Of a stretch of 64,000 bases of DNA, positions 1-8,295 are shown piece by piece (position 1 is the first letter of the stretch; each line of letters starts with the position of its first letter). The stretch covers positions 62,001 through 126,000 of the forward strand of contig CAMVDX010000006.1 in assembly GCA_947166355.1 (NCBI GenBank), given 5' to 3'. The notes under the pieces were generated by a model. It had not been told where the DNA came from. It ran no database searches and saw nothing but the letters and a program-made list of their open reading frames with translations. The DNA comes from an uncultured Treponema sp. Lineage in GTDB: Bacteria > Spirochaetota > Spirochaetia > Treponematales > Treponemataceae. The translations under genes and the position numbers were made by a program.

Positions 1-192
1 CATTATGATGATTGAAAATACTGCACTTCTGCTATATATCCTTACTGTATGCCTGAAAATACATTCCATAATTTCAATCAGATAAAATACTCCGCAGAAA
101 ATTTCTCCTTGTACAGTTTCCCGAAACTTCTTTAAACATGAAGTTCCAAAAGCAAGAGCTATGCCAATAATAATATTAGTAAGTAAAAGCAT
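1..192 (-). CDS. Small hypothetical protein, cut by the window edge
   Basis: An open minus-strand frame of at least 64 codons starts at ATG 192-190 and runs off the left edge without a stop. AAGGGA lies just upstream of the ATG as a plausible ribosome binding site. The N-terminus is hydrophobic (MLLLTNIIIGIALAFG), so it may be a signal anchor or membrane segment, followed by a basic stretch. It begins 20 bp after the stop of the 56-codon gene 213-383 on the same strand, so the two probably form one operon. I recognise no family. The frame is short and partial, so it could be spurious. Confidence 0.4.
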   Translation of the reverse strand, partial: MLLLTNIIIGIALAFGTSCLKKFRETVQGEIFCGVFYLIEIMECIFRHTVRIYSRSAVFSIIIM

Positions 193-212
193 TTTTATTC
201 CCTTTTATTAAT

Positions 213-383
213 TTAAATTTTTACACACGAAACAATTTTGTACTTATAACTGTTTGACGGAAGGTGTGTTGAATTAAACTTATTTTTTGCCTCCATGATT
301 GAAGAAGCATCAACGCTAGTTCCAGCGGTTGAAACTATCTTGCCATTCTGAATTTTTTGAAAAGTAATTTTAAATCGTGCCAT
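213..383 (-). CDS. 56-residue hypothetical protein
   Basis: The frame runs from ATG 383-381 to TAA 215-213. TAGGAG sits at the expected distance before the start, a strong ribosome binding site for this region. The product begins MARFKITFQKIQNGKIVSTA and is small, basic and soluble, with no membrane segment. It lies divergently from the XRE regulator gene at 504, and the shared 120-bp gap carries operator-like repeats, so that regulator probably controls it. The next gene (192 down to the edge) follows after 20 bp. I recognise no family. Strong SD, sensible composition and operon context support a real gene; length is the main caveat. Confidence 0.55.
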   Translation of the reverse strand: MARFKITFQKIQNGKIVSTAGTSVDASSIMEAKNKFNSTHLPSNSYKYKIVSCVKI

Positions 384-417
384 TTTCTTTCTCCTAAGTT
401 ATTGATATTTTTATTAA

Positions 418-494
418 ATACCCTTTATTGAGTATATCACATTATATACCCAATTTATTGATTTGGCAATTTTTAAATACTCAAATAATGGTAT
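418..494. promoter_or_regulatory. Divergent control region with three operator-like repeats
   Basis: The 18-bp sequence at 418-435 (ATACCCTTTATTGAGTAT) reappears inverted at 477-494 (ATACTCAAATAATGGTAT), with 15 of 18 positions matching. A third, looser copy with small indels lies at 446-463. Centres are 28-31 bp apart, about three helical turns. The last copy lies directly before the XRE gene and overlaps its likely -10 region (TATTCT, 492-497), which suggests autoregulation. The whole gap is very AT-rich. Confidence 0.5.
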
Positions 495-503
495 TCTAAG
501 AAT

Positions 504-851
504 ATGTTTCGGGATAATCTGAAAGATTTGATTGAGTATAAAGGAATAATTAGAAAAGAACTCTCAGCACAGACTGGAATCAGCAAGCGCACGATTGACA
601 CTTACCTCGACAGCCGTGCCGTTCTTCCAAACGCGGAAGTTGCCGTTAAGCTGGCAAAAGCCCTTGGCACTACAGTAGAATTCCTTGTTACTGGTGAAGA
701 TGCCGTAAACCACGAACAGAAGCTTTATTCAGATTTTGAAACCTACCGAAAATACAAGAAACTTGTCACTGAACTGGATACGCTTTCCCCTGAACTCTTA
801 AAATCTATAGAGGCGATGATTCATACGGCAGCCGAAATTGCAAATAAATAA
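504..851 (+). CDS. XRE/Cro-family transcriptional regulator
   Basis: A 115-residue protein with an N-terminal helix-turn-helix of the Cro/CI type at about residues 5-62 (LSAQTGISKRTIDTYL as the core, then a helix ending near LGTTVEFLVTG). The C-terminal half is helical with no recognised ligand domain. It probably represses itself and the divergent small genes through the repeats at 418-494. No Shine-Dalgarno precedes ATG 504; a TATTCT box ends 6 nt before it, so the mRNA may be leaderless. It converges with hipA, leaving a 17-bp gap. Its partners suggest a small accessory module, perhaps a remnant of a mobile element, but no integrase or phage gene is visible. Confidence 0.8.
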   Translation: MFRDNLKDLIEYKGIIRKELSAQTGISKRTIDTYLDSRAVLPNAEVAVKLAKALGTTVEFLVTGEDAVNHEQKLYSDFETYRKYKKLVTELDTLSPELLKSIEAMIHTAAEIANK

Positions 852-868
852 TCAGCTGTAACATTTTT

Positions 869-2179
869 TCATATCATTCCCTCTCCAATCAATTCCCAAA
901 TCTCATTGATTCTGTTTTCTGAAAGACCTGCATCCTTAGCAAAAGCTTTCCATTTTGATATGCCTGCACGGACATCTTCCATTGCTGACCTGACTTCCCT
1001 CGACGCAAGATTTCCTATTTTTGCGCAAATTTCAAAATCATTTTCCGTAAAATTCTTTCTTTTTCCGTTTACCGTCATCTGATGGCTCGAAGTCCATAGC
1101 CCGTTCGGATTATAAGCAAAAGAAAGGTCATAGGCAGGAGCCAGACTCCACTGCCCGCTTTTATCCATAAGGAATGAAATATTTTTTGTATGGTCATCAC
1201 AATTAAATGCAAAAATATTAAAAAGCATTCGCCTGAATGCCTCTACAGAATCCCTATGGTGAGCGCCAATCTGATTTAGGATTGCAAACAGCTGTTCATA
1301 ACTGTAAAGACCCGCCTGATTAAAATCAAAATGAGCAAGGGCACACAAAGTCTGCATATGAAATTTATTTCCCCTGTCATCGCGGTCAAATCGTTTTGTC
1401 ATAAAATGAGAGTTTTTTCCATCATCAAGAATGCGGCATTTACTCATATTGATTCCAGCTTCCCTTGCCATCAGATAGTAGATATATTCGATAATTCCAA
1501 AATCCTCGCGGTCTTCATCTTCCTTATCTTTATTTCCGGCAACACCGCTGAATTTAATAAGCCAGTGCTCAAAGCCCTTTGATGTTTCAGTCTGGCCGGA
1601 ACGAACTTCATTTGTTTTCGGATTCCAGGCAATTACAGCTTTTGCCCTGGCCCCGCCTGCAGAAGTTCCTACACTTATAATCTGAGCCAAGGCAGCATTC
1701 ATCTTAGGCTTATCACATTCATCAAGGACAGTTTTAAGATTCTGCCGATTCCTCAAAACAATTGAAGCAAGTTCTACAAGCTCCGATACATTAATTTTTT
1801 CATCAACACTTTCAGAAGTAATAAGCGGATAATATTCCAGAGCCCCCATGCCTCGTTTTCCGGTATAACACAAGCGTTCAACTGAATTAAAGCTTTCTGG
1901 AAGCCGCCCCTGTTTTGAAAGCCATAAATCAATAATACTGTTACCAAATTTGTCCGGAATAGAATCTGAAATTAAGCCTGGAAGTCCGTGATAAGTTTCA
2001 TAAGAAAGTTCTGGAAATCGAAAAATCCCGGGCTTAAGCGGCATTGTAATTGGAGCAACTTGAATTCCACTTTGCAGGAAGGAAGGATTATATTCAAAAT
2101 CTGCTGTACGGTTCTGATCATCAAGAGAAACGGCGCCTATTGTTGTACCCCAGAGCTTAACCTCGGCATTTGTTTTCAT
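869..2179 (-). CDS. hipA: HipA-family serine/threonine kinase toxin
   Basis: The 436-residue length is typical for HipA. Features in order are the N-terminal HipA couple domain, GLPGLISDSIPDKFGN, the RGMGALEY motif, the glycine-rich loop ISVGTSAGGARAKAV (the region that holds the autophosphorylated serine in E. coli HipA), RFDRD, and the kinase core DDHTKN followed by APAYDLSFAY. In the family the toxin phosphorylates a cytosolic target (glutamyl-tRNA synthetase in E. coli) and causes growth arrest or persistence. The gene overlaps the upstream antitoxin gene by 4 bp (ATGA), implying translational coupling. All catalytic motifs look intact, so it is probably active. Target specificity cannot be told from sequence. 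Confidence 0.9.
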   Translation of the reverse strand: MKTNAEVKLWGTTIGAVSLDDQNRTADFEYNPSFLQSGIQVAPITMPLKPGIFRFPELSYETYHGLPGLISDSIPDKFGNSIIDLWLSKQGRLPESFNSVERLCYTGKRGMGALEYYPLITSESVDEKINVSELVELASIVLRNRQNLKTVLDECDKPKMNAALAQIISVGTSAGGARAKAVIAWNPKTNEVRSGQTETSKGFEHWLIKFSGVAGNKDKEDEDREDFGIIEYIYYLMAREAGINMSKCRILDDGKNSHFMTKRFDRDDRGNKFHMQTLCALAHFDFNQAGLYSYEQLFAILNQIGAHHRDSVEAFRRMLFNIFAFNCDDHTKNISFLMDKSGQWSLAPAYDLSFAYNPNGLWTSSHQMTVNGKRKNFTENDFEICAKIGNLASREVRSAMEDVRAGISKWKAFAKDAGLSENRINEIWELIGEGMI

Positions 2180-2532
2180 TCATCTTCTCCCCATTTCCAA
2201 CCCTCTTTATATTTGGGGGCAGCCGAAGCCACAGACCTTACTCTCTGACGATCATGCTGATATTTTGCCTGAATCAGTTCCATAGGGCTGCTTTCTGAAG
2301 ACGGAAGCAGAAGTTCAAGAGCGTTTATGCAGTCAAGTTCTCGCAGGATTTTAAGAAGAGTTCCAAACTGAACGCTTTCGCCGCTTTCTATATTTGCAAC
2401 CGTTCCTTTTGATACGCCGGAAATTTCTGCAAGCTGAGCCTGAGTATATGCCTTTCTTATACGGGCAGCCTTTATGCGTTTTCCTATTTCAATGAGAATA
2501 TCTGAATCTGACAAGCCTTTGTTTATCTTCAT
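2176..2532 (-). CDS. hipB: HipB-type XRE antitoxin
   Basis: A 118-residue protein with a Cro/CI helix-turn-helix at about residues 12-65 (YTQAQLAEISGVSKGTVANI) and a charged C-terminal tail. As in other hipBA pairs it comes first in the operon and should neutralise HipA and repress the shared promoter. The C-terminal extension (from about residue 75) is longer than in E. coli HipB. The ATG at 2532 lacks a Shine-Dalgarno. A TTTACA-N17-TACATT promoter ends 7 nt before it, so the transcript could begin at or next to the start codon. Confidence 0.85.
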   Translation of the reverse strand: MKINKGLSDSDILIEIGKRIKAARIRKAYTQAQLAEISGVSKGTVANIESGESVQFGTLLKILRELDCINALELLLPSSESSPMELIQAKYQHDRQRVRSVASAAPKYKEGWKWGEDE

Positions 2533-2539
2533 CAGTATT

Positions 2540-2627
2540 AATGTACATCATTTTTAAGCACTTGTAAAGTTAATTATCAAATTTTTGTTAATTACAACAT
2601 ATTACACAGGATAATTACCAAATTTTT
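2540..2627 (-). promoter_or_regulatory. hipBA promoter and direct-repeat operator
   Basis: On the minus strand, TTTACA (2568-2563) and TACATT (2545-2540) are 17 bp apart. Just upstream, TAATTATCAAATTTTT (2571-2586) is repeated as TAATTACCAAATTTTT (2612-2627), 15 of 16 identical and 41 bp apart, with a partial copy TTAATTACAA at 2588-2597. These are likely antitoxin binding sites. Confidence 0.5.
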
Positions 2628-2632
2628 AATAT

Positions 2633-3049
2633 TTATCTTCTATCCACATCCGCACAGGCAATTACGTTTATGCCAGTTCCCAAGAGATCGTAAAGCAGAA
2701 TATCTCCGCGTTTTACAGGAGCTCGGCAACTGGCACGGCGTACAACTTCCATACACTGAAGCAGGCTTGCCTTTGGAACTTCGCCCGCGGTTTTTACCGG
2801 AACAATGGGGAGCACACCACCATCAACTTTTATGGTTGTTGTGAGGGTGCGGGTTGGGTTCTGCAGTTCTTTTGATGCATACTGTTCGCCGCGTTTACAG
2901 CCGTTGTCTTTTACGGCGGTGACTTTTTTGTGGCCGTTAGCATCTGTTTCTACCGTTACTTCCATTGAGCAGCCCATTGGGCAGATTATACAGGTAAGTG
3001 GGAGCTTTTCGACTTTTGTCGCATTTGTCTGATTTGTATTTTCCATCAT
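2633..3049 (-). CDS. DUF1667 cysteine-rich protein of the glycerol cluster
   Basis: A 138-residue protein with cysteine motifs CIICPMGC (about residues 20-27) and NGCKRGEQYA, typical of DUF1667 proteins. These are regularly encoded beside FAD/NAD oxidoreductases and GlpA-type dehydrogenases in anaerobes. The cysteines suggest a metal or Fe-S site, so it may pass electrons within the oxidoreductase complex; this is inference. It overlaps the upstream oxidoreductase gene by 4 bp (ATGA) and ends the minus-strand cluster. The start could be the first or second Met; the overlap favours the first. Confidence 0.8.
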   Translation of the reverse strand: MMENTNQTNATKVEKLPLTCIICPMGCSMEVTVETDANGHKKVTAVKDNGCKRGEQYASKELQNPTRTLTTTIKVDGGVLPIVPVKTAGEVPKASLLQCMEVVRRASCRAPVKRGDILLYDLLGTGINVIACADVDRR

Positions 3050-4338
3050 TCTGCCACCTCCTGCGGAAGCTGGATTGAAACTGTTATGTCGCTACCAGCG
3101 TTTTCTATCTGATTAGGTGCAAGTTCAATCACCTGCATTTCGCCAGGTCGCACAACCTTTTTTCTGATTGATTTCAAAACCTCGTTGCCGCTCGAAACTT
3201 CCACGTACACATCCTTATAAACATCCGTAACGCGGAACATGATAGAGATATTTCCATCCTGCTCACGGGATTCAATATACTGAGGCACTGTATAACGCAC
3301 GCGGTTTCCGGGGCGAAGGATGATTTTTTCTCCACTCGCAGTAATTTTTCCCTGAACGTATTTTGCGGCATTTTCACCGGCACGAAGACTTTCTGCAGTT
3401 ACAAAGTCTACCAGGTCGTGAACATGCACGGTGTTTCCACAGGCAAAAATGCCCGGCACAGAAGACTGCATGTGCTCATTTACAACAGGCCCGCTGGTTG
3501 CAGAATCAATTGCAATTTTACAGCCTGATGCAATTTCATTTTCAGGAATAAGACCAACCGAAAGCAGCAGTGTATCACATTCAATAAACTCTTCTGTTCC
3601 GGCTATAGGTTTACGATTAGAGTCCACTGCCGCAACAGTAACACCTTCAACCCGCTCCTTTCCGTGAATCTTTACAATCGTGTGACTGAACTTCAATGGA
3701 ATATTAAAGTTTTCAACACACTGAACAATATTACGACGCAAGCCCGAACTGAAAGGCATAACCTCGCAGACAAGCTTTACCTCGGCACCTTCCAGTGTGA
3801 GGCGCCTTGCCATAATCAGACCAATATCGCCTGAGCCAAGAATTACAACCTTGCGGCCGGGCATATAGCCGTCGATATTTACAAAACGCTGAGCTGCACC
3901 CGCAGTAAAAATACCGGCAGGGCGGGTTCCCGGAATGATAAGGGCACCGCGAGTTCTCTCACGGCAGCCGGTAGCAAGAATTACAGCCTTAGCCTTAATG
4001 TGCATAAGGCCATCCACTGTGTTGATTGCGGTAACAGTATGGCCTTGCCCCGGCGTACTTTCCTTTTCCACCTCCAGCACCATGGTGTCGGTTTTATATT
4101 CAATTCCAAGCTGATTTACTTCATCAGAAAAGCGGGCCGCATACTCTGGGCCGGTCAGTTCTTCACCAAAATAGTGAAGGCCGAATCCGTTGTGAATACA
4201 TTGCAAAAGGATTCCGCCGATTCTTGTATCGCGCTCTAAAATCAAGATGCTGTCTGTACCGGCCTTTTTTGCAGCAATTGCCGCCGCCATTCCGGCAGGG
4301 CCGCCGCCTATTACAACAATATCATATTTCAGTTCCAT
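3046..4338 (-). CDS. FAD/NAD(P)-dependent oxidoreductase of the glycerol cluster
   Basis: A 430-residue pyridine nucleotide-disulphide oxidoreductase-like flavoprotein. It has an N-terminal FAD-binding Rossmann motif (VVIGGGPAGMAAAIAA, residues 8-23), a second dinucleotide motif (VVILGSGDIGLIMARR, about 165-180), ATGCRERTRG, and the FAD-closing motif PGIFACGNTVHVHD. In related clusters this protein and its DUF1667 partner accompany a GlpA-type glycerol-3-phosphate dehydrogenase, probably reoxidising its flavin and linking it to NAD(P) or another carrier. It sits between the GlpA-like gene and the DUF1667 gene on one strand. No redox-active CxxC is visible near the FAD motif, so it is not a thioredoxin reductase. 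Confidence 0.85.
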   Translation of the reverse strand: MELKYDIVVIGGGPAGMAAAIAAKKAGTDSILILERDTRIGGILLQCIHNGFGLHYFGEELTGPEYAARFSDEVNQLGIEYKTDTMVLEVEKESTPGQGHTVTAINTVDGLMHIKAKAVILATGCRERTRGALIIPGTRPAGIFTAGAAQRFVNIDGYMPGRKVVILGSGDIGLIMARRLTLEGAEVKLVCEVMPFSSGLRRNIVQCVENFNIPLKFSHTIVKIHGKERVEGVTVAAVDSNRKPIAGTEEFIECDTLLLSVGLIPENEIASGCKIAIDSATSGPVVNEHMQSSVPGIFACGNTVHVHDLVDFVTAESLRAGENAAKYVQGKITASGEKIILRPGNRVRYTVPQYIESREQDGNISIMFRVTDVYKDVYVEVSSGNEVLKSIRKKVVRPGEMQVIELAPNQIENAGSDITVSIQLPQEVAE

Positions 4339-4359
4339 ATAATTCCATCCTATTTATCT

Positions 4360-4419
4360 GTCATGCTGAACTCGTTTCAGCATCTATAATATCAGATTCC
4401 GAATCCAGTTCGGAATGAC
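4360..4419. repeat. Two facing copies of a 26-bp palindromic repeat
   Basis: The copy at 4360-4385 (plus orientation) has the frame GTCA-stem-loop-stem-TCT with stem ATGCTGAA/TTTCAGCAT. The copy at 4394-4419 is inverted and has stem ATTCCGAA/TTCGGAAT. They fill most of the gap between the two glycerol-cluster flavoprotein genes. A third variant is at 49559-49584. Confidence 0.7.
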
Positions 4420-4426
4420 TGGAAAG

Positions 4427-5908
4427 CTAGCGTGTTTTGCCCGTCAAAATGTATGAACAGCCGCCATTCTTTCGGACATCTGTCATAGGAATGCCAAGCT
4501 CTCGGCTCAAAATTTCTGTAACACGAGGTGAGCAGAAACCGCTCTGACAGCGTCCCATACCGGCTCTGGTACGACGCTTTACCCCATCAAGGTCTACAGC
4601 ACCCACTGGAGACTTAATTGCCGCAACAATCTCGCCCTCGGTAATCATTTCACAGCGGCAGATGATTCTGCCGTACAAAGGATTTTCTTCAATCAGCTGG
4701 GCACGACGCTCATCATCTGCATCCTTAAAGGATTCAATTCCCTTACGCACACCAACGAAATCTGGGTTCTTCTCCCACGCAGCACCACGGATTTTCTCTA
4801 TGATGTCAGCTACATATACTCCAATTGCAGGAGCAGCAGTTAGTCCCGGCGAACAGATTCCCCCAACATTCACAAAACCGAGAACCTTTGCATCTTCTTC
4901 TATAATAAAATCATTCACCGGAGTGCCGTCAGCATTGTAAGCAAGGGCACGCACTCCCGCAAAAGAGTTGATTATATTGCGTCGCGGAATATCCGGAATT
5001 GTTTTTTCTGATTTTCTGAAAACCTCATCCTGGCCGGCAGCCGTAGTTTCCGTTGCAGTTTTGTCGTCGCCATCAGCCGCTGTAGGACCAGACAAAATAT
5101 TTCCGTCAACGGTAGGTGTAACTAACACGCCCTTACCCATTTTGTCCGGAGTCTGAAAAAGTGTGTGGCTTGCCAGACCGGCACATTTATTATCCAGCAG
5201 ATAGTATTCACCCCGGCGAGGCTTAATAACAAAATCACGAGCACCGGCCATTGCTGAAATTTGATCTGCATAGAGCCCGGCGGCATTTACCACGCACTTT
5301 GCCTGTATGTCGCATTTTCCTGTATGAATTGTAAAAAGTCCGGCGTCACTTTCTGCTCCGCCAGAAACTTCATTCTTTTCTATTCCATGAACTTCTGTTT
5401 CCCTGAAGAGCTTTACACCGTTCATCACTGCATTTTCCGCAAAGGCCCAGGTTGCCATATAAGGGCTTACGATTCCCGCAGACTCTGCAAGCATGGCACC
5501 GCAGGCTTCCTCACTTACACTCGGTTCCAGTTTATGAAGCTCTTCTGCATCAATTACACGAAGGGCCGGCACACCATTAGCCTGCCCACGCTCGTAAAGC
5601 TTTTGGACATGCTCCATGTCATCATCATTAAAAGCAATAACCAGAGAGCCGTTATTCTTATAATCAAAATGAAGCGTCTTTGCCAGCTCCGGGTACATTG
5701 CGGCGCCCTCGACATTGAGCTTTGCCATCAAAGTGCCGGGTTTGGCATCAAAGCCCGCATGAACAATTCCCGAGTTAGCTTTAGAAGTTCCGCAGGCTAC
5801 ATCATCAGCCTTCTCAATAATACAAAACTGACCTTTATATTTTGAGAGCTCCCGGGCAATACAAGCGCCCACAATGCCCCCGCCAATTATCGCTACATCG
5901 TAAATCAT
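4427..5908 (-). CDS. GlpA-type glycerol-3-phosphate dehydrogenase with [2Fe-2S] domain
   Basis: A 493-residue FAD oxidoreductase of the DAO/GlpA family. The N-terminal FAD motif is VAIIGGGIVGACIARELS (about residues 5-22), followed by ACGTSKANSGIVHAG. The C-terminus carries a BFD-like [2Fe-2S] module with CRC and, about 35 residues later, GRCQSGFC. It should oxidise glycerol 3-phosphate to dihydroxyacetone phosphate downstream of glycerol kinase and pass electrons via the Fe-S site. I place the start at ATG 5908, not the GTG two codons upstream, because GAGG lies 5 nt before it. The repeats at 4360-4419 separate it from the next flavoprotein gene. Substrate is inferred mainly from glpK next door; other DAO substrates are possible. 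Confidence 0.85.
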   Translation of the reverse strand: MIYDVAIIGGGIVGACIARELSKYKGQFCIIEKADDVACGTSKANSGIVHAGFDAKPGTLMAKLNVEGAAMYPELAKTLHFDYKNNGSLVIAFNDDDMEHVQKLYERGQANGVPALRVIDAEELHKLEPSVSEEACGAMLAESAGIVSPYMATWAFAENAVMNGVKLFRETEVHGIEKNEVSGGAESDAGLFTIHTGKCDIQAKCVVNAAGLYADQISAMAGARDFVIKPRRGEYYLLDNKCAGLASHTLFQTPDKMGKGVLVTPTVDGNILSGPTAADGDDKTATETTAAGQDEVFRKSEKTIPDIPRRNIINSFAGVRALAYNADGTPVNDFIIEEDAKVLGFVNVGGICSPGLTAAPAIGVYVADIIEKIRGAAWEKNPDFVGVRKGIESFKDADDERRAQLIEENPLYGRIICRCEMITEGEIVAAIKSPVGAVDLDGVKRRTRAGMGRCQSGFCSPRVTEILSRELGIPMTDVRKNGGCSYILTGKTR

Positions 5909-5932
5909 ACTCACCTCAATTACGTAAACTCT

Positions 5933-6053
5933 GTCATTGCGAGGAGCAAACGAAGTGAGCGACGTGGCAATCCACGTTTATGGATTGCTTCGCTGCGCTC
6001 GCAATGACGATACTGACAGTTCATAATGACGAAACTGACAGCTCGCAATGACA
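5933..6053. repeat. GTCATTGCGAG-family repeat cluster
   Basis: A plus-oriented unit starts at 5933 (GTCATTGCGAGGAGC, ending at a GCAATCC near 5971). It is followed by an inverted unit at 5981-6008 ending CTCGCAATGAC, and by two degenerate 22-bp tails ending AATGAC (to 6053). The cluster fills the gap between glpK and the GlpA-like gene. Confidence 0.8.
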
Positions 6054-6062
6054 CATTAGTGT

Positions 6063-7559
6063 CTATTCAGCCCAGCCCTTTGCTTTTTCTACAGCCTTCT
6101 TCCAGCCGGCATAAAGCTCATCACGCTGGCCCGAACTCATAGAAGGCTCAAAGAGTCTTTCTGTCTCGCGGCGCTGTAAAATCTCTTCTTTACTTTCCCA
6201 GAAGCCAACAGCAAGTCCCGCAAGATAAGCTGCTCCCAGCGCTGTAGTTTCAACGTTCTTAGGCCGGCAAACCTTTGTATTCAAAATATCAGACTGGAAC
6301 TGCATCATGATATTGCTGACGCAAGCTCCGCCATCTACATTCAGCGTATTAATAGGAGTTCCGGAATCAGCCACCATAGTATCAAGCACGTCACGCACCT
6401 CGTAGGCAATTCCTTCCAGTGCGGCACGGCAGATATGAGCCTTCTTTACACCACGGGTAAGTCCTACAATCGTACCACGCGCATACATATCCCAGTAAGG
6501 AGTTCCAAGTCCTACAAAAGCAGGAACAAGATAACAGCCGTTTGAATCAGGCACCGACTCAGCCAGGCGGTCAATCTCCGGCGCACTCGAAATCAGTTCA
6601 ACCTCATCACGAAGCCATTTAATAACAGCACCTCCAATAAAAACACTTCCTTCAAGCGCATACTCAACCTTGCCCTTCATACCAAGCGCAATCGTAGTCA
6701 AAAGCTGTTTAGAAGCAACCGGCTTGTCGCCGGTATTCATAAGCATAAAGCAGCCCGTACCGTAAGTATTTTTAGCATCACCCTTATTAAAACAGCCCTG
6801 ACCAAAAAGTGCCGCCTGCTGGTCGCCCACAGCCGAAGCCAAAGGCACAGAAAAGCCACAAATCTCAGGATCAGTCTCGCAGTAAACACAGGAGGAATCA
6901 CGAACCTCAGGCAGAATCCCACGCGGAATCCCAAGCAGCCCCAGAAGTTCATCATCCCAATCAAGCGTATAAATATTAAAAAGCATAGTGCGGCTGGCAT
7001 TTGTATAATCAGTTACATGAGCCCGTCCTCCGCTAAGCTTCCAGATAAGCCAGGTATCAATAGTGCCCGCAAGAAGCTCACCGCGCTCAGCACGCTCTCG
7101 TACACCAGGCACATTATCTAAAATCCATTTGATTTTTGTACCGGAAAAATAAGCATCTATCAAAAGGCCGGTTTTGCTTCGGATTTTCTCTGTCCAGCCC
7201 TCCTTCATAAGACTTTCGCAGTAATCCGCAGTTCGACGGCACTGCCACACAACCGCATTATAAACAGGCTTACCGGTCTTTTTATCCCAGAGCACAACTG
7301 TCTCACGCTGATTGGTAATTCCAATTGCAGCAATTTCGTCGTGGCGAATCTCCTTTTCTATCAAAAGATTCTGGAGAACCTTAAGCTGGCACTTAAAAAT
7401 CTCTTCAGCATCGTGCTCAACCCAACCCGGCTTAGGATAAATCTGAGTAAACTCCCGCTGCTTAGAACCAAGCGGCGCACCGTTTTTATCATAAACCACA
7501 GCACGGCAGGAAGTCGTACCCTCATCAAGCGAAATCACATATTTTTTCTTATTTTCCAT
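6063..7559 (-). CDS. glpK: Glycerol kinase
   Basis: At 498 residues this matches GlpK in length. Key motifs are the N-terminal phosphate loop [31 protein letters not shown] (a GlpK signature), [24 protein letters not shown], and the C-terminal ATP-site segment [17 protein letters not shown]. It phosphorylates cytoplasmic glycerol to glycerol 3-phosphate using ATP. It heads the minus-strand cluster and feeds the GlpA-like dehydrogenase. No glycerol facilitator gene (glpF) is visible in the window. The start at 7559 fits homologues, but GAGG is only 1-2 nt from the ATG and a TATCAT box lies 7 nt upstream, so translation may not use a normal SD. Confidence 0.95.
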   Translation of the reverse strand: MENKKKYVISLDEGTTSCRAVVYDKNGAPLGSKQREFTQIYPKPGWVEHDAEEIFKCQLKVLQNLLIEKEIRHDEIAAIGITNQRETVVLWDKKTGKPVYNAVVWQCRRTADYCESLMKEGWTEKIRSKTGLLIDAYFSGTKIKWILDNVPGVRERAERGELLAGTIDTWLIWKLSGGRAHVTDYTNASRTMLFNIYTLDWDDELLGLLGIPRGILPEVRDSSCVYCETDPEICGFSVPLASAVGDQQAALFGQGCFNKGDAKNTYGTGCFMLMNTGDKPVASKQLLTTIALGMKGKVEYALEGSVFIGGAVIKWLRDEVELISSAPEIDRLAESVPDSNGCYLVPAFVGLGTPYWDMYARGTIVGLTRGVKKAHICRAALEGIAYEVRDVLDTMVADSGTPINTLNVDGGACVSNIMMQFQSDILNTKVCRPKNVETTALGAAYLAGLAVGFWESKEEILQRRETERLFEPSMSSGQRDELYAGWKKAVEKAKGWAE

Positions 7560-7566
7560 ACCTCAT

Positions 7567-7595
7567 ATGATAGCATTACTATCACTATAAAGCAA
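7567..7595 (-). promoter_or_regulatory. Putative glpK promoter with inverted repeat
   Basis: On the minus strand TTGCTT (7595-7590) and TATCAT (7572-7567) are 17 bp apart. A perfect inverted repeat TGATAG-N5-CTATCA (7568-7584) overlaps the -10 and would suit a repressor. An alternative -10, TATAGT (7589-7584), lies farther upstream. Confidence 0.35.
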
Positions 7596-7630
7596 ATTTA
7601 TTTGAATTATGATATGGGGGTCCCGGAAGT

Positions 7631-7662
7631 TAAAAAAAAAAGGACACCAGCGAACGGTGTCC
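7631..7662 (-). terminator. Rho-independent terminator of the small secreted protein gene
   Basis: GGACACC (7642-7648) pairs with GGTGTCC (7656-7662) across a 7-nt loop. Read on the minus strand the stem is followed by a run of about ten T. It lies 25 bp after the stop of the gene at 7687. Confidence 0.85.
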
Positions 7663-7686
7663 TCTTAAATCTCAGAATAGTTTTGA

Positions 7687-8115
7687 TTATTCTTTTACAG
7701 CAAAATAATAAATGTAATGGAAGAACTCTGAAGAAGCTGAATCAGAATAGTTGGTCATAATCATCCAGCCATCCCAGCCATTTGCAGTTTCACCTCTTAC
7801 TACAATATGGAAGTAGCAGTCGCGGTTACGAACCTTATATGTGTCAGAAATATAAGCTTCAACATCACTAATTAATTCAAGATCTTCTTCATCAAGATTA
7901 TCTTCATTTACGTTGTAGAAGCGTTCAAGCTCAGCACCATCTGTTGCTGTATCTACTAACTCTTTTGCGTAATCCAAATCAGAAGCTGTTTCCATAAATT
8001 CTTTTCTAGAAAACTTTCCAATAGAATCACCATAAACTGTACCGTCATATGCAAATGCAAATGAAGAACCCAAAAGAACCAATAATACACTGAATAAAAC
8101 TTTGATTTTTCTCAT
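7687..8115 (-). CDS. Small secreted hypothetical protein
   Basis: A 142-residue protein with a clear Sec signal peptide (MRKIKVLFSVLLVLLGSSFA, cleavage likely near AFA-YDG). The mature part is acidic, about 120 residues, and rich in aromatic residues towards the end (FFHYIYYFAVKE), with no cysteine pair or lipobox. I chose ATG 8115 over the ATG four codons upstream because GGGGAG sits right before it. I do not recognise a family. Secretion to the periplasm or exterior is inferred. It appears to be a single-gene transcript with its own terminator at 7631-7662. Confidence 0.75.
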   Translation of the reverse strand: MRKIKVLFSVLLVLLGSSFAFAYDGTVYGDSIGKFSRKEFMETASDLDYAKELVDTATDGAELERFYNVNEDNLDEEDLELISDVEAYISDTYKVRNRDCYFHIVVRGETANGWDGWMIMTNYSDSASSEFFHYIYYFAVKE

Positions 8116-8207
8116 TTTTCTCCCCATGAGATTTTATAATTTTTCGTTATAATATATTTTTTTATGAAAAGTTTCAAGAAAAAAAACTAGGGTCGAACAA
8201 ACTCGTA

Positions 8208-8280
8208 ATCTGGCGAAATTCCGAACACAAAGTTGCACGCACATGAAGCGAATGTGTTTTTCGGAATCTCTTTACCAGAT
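8208..8280. other. Nested inverted repeat in a 372-bp gap
   Basis: ATCTGG (8208-8213) pairs with CCAGAT (8275-8280). Inside it ATTCCGAACACA (8218-8229) pairs with TGTGTTTTTCGGAAT (8253-8267), with a three-base bulge. The T-rich edges are weak, so this may be a processed or terminator-like structure. The rest of the gap between the secreted protein gene and topA holds the topA relic, a terminator and a short repeat. Confidence 0.45.
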
Positions 8281-8295
8281 ACATGTTAGATTTTT

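Noticed and set aside
5261..5845. A 194-codon open frame on the plus strand opposite the GlpA-like gene
   Set aside because: It lies fully antisense to a gene with clear motifs, has no SD and gives a Cys/His-rich protein without family character; it is a shadow frame.
5933..6053. CRISPR-like repeats in the GTCATTGCGAG clusters
   Set aside because: Units are palindromic, occur in both orientations and lack regular spacers.
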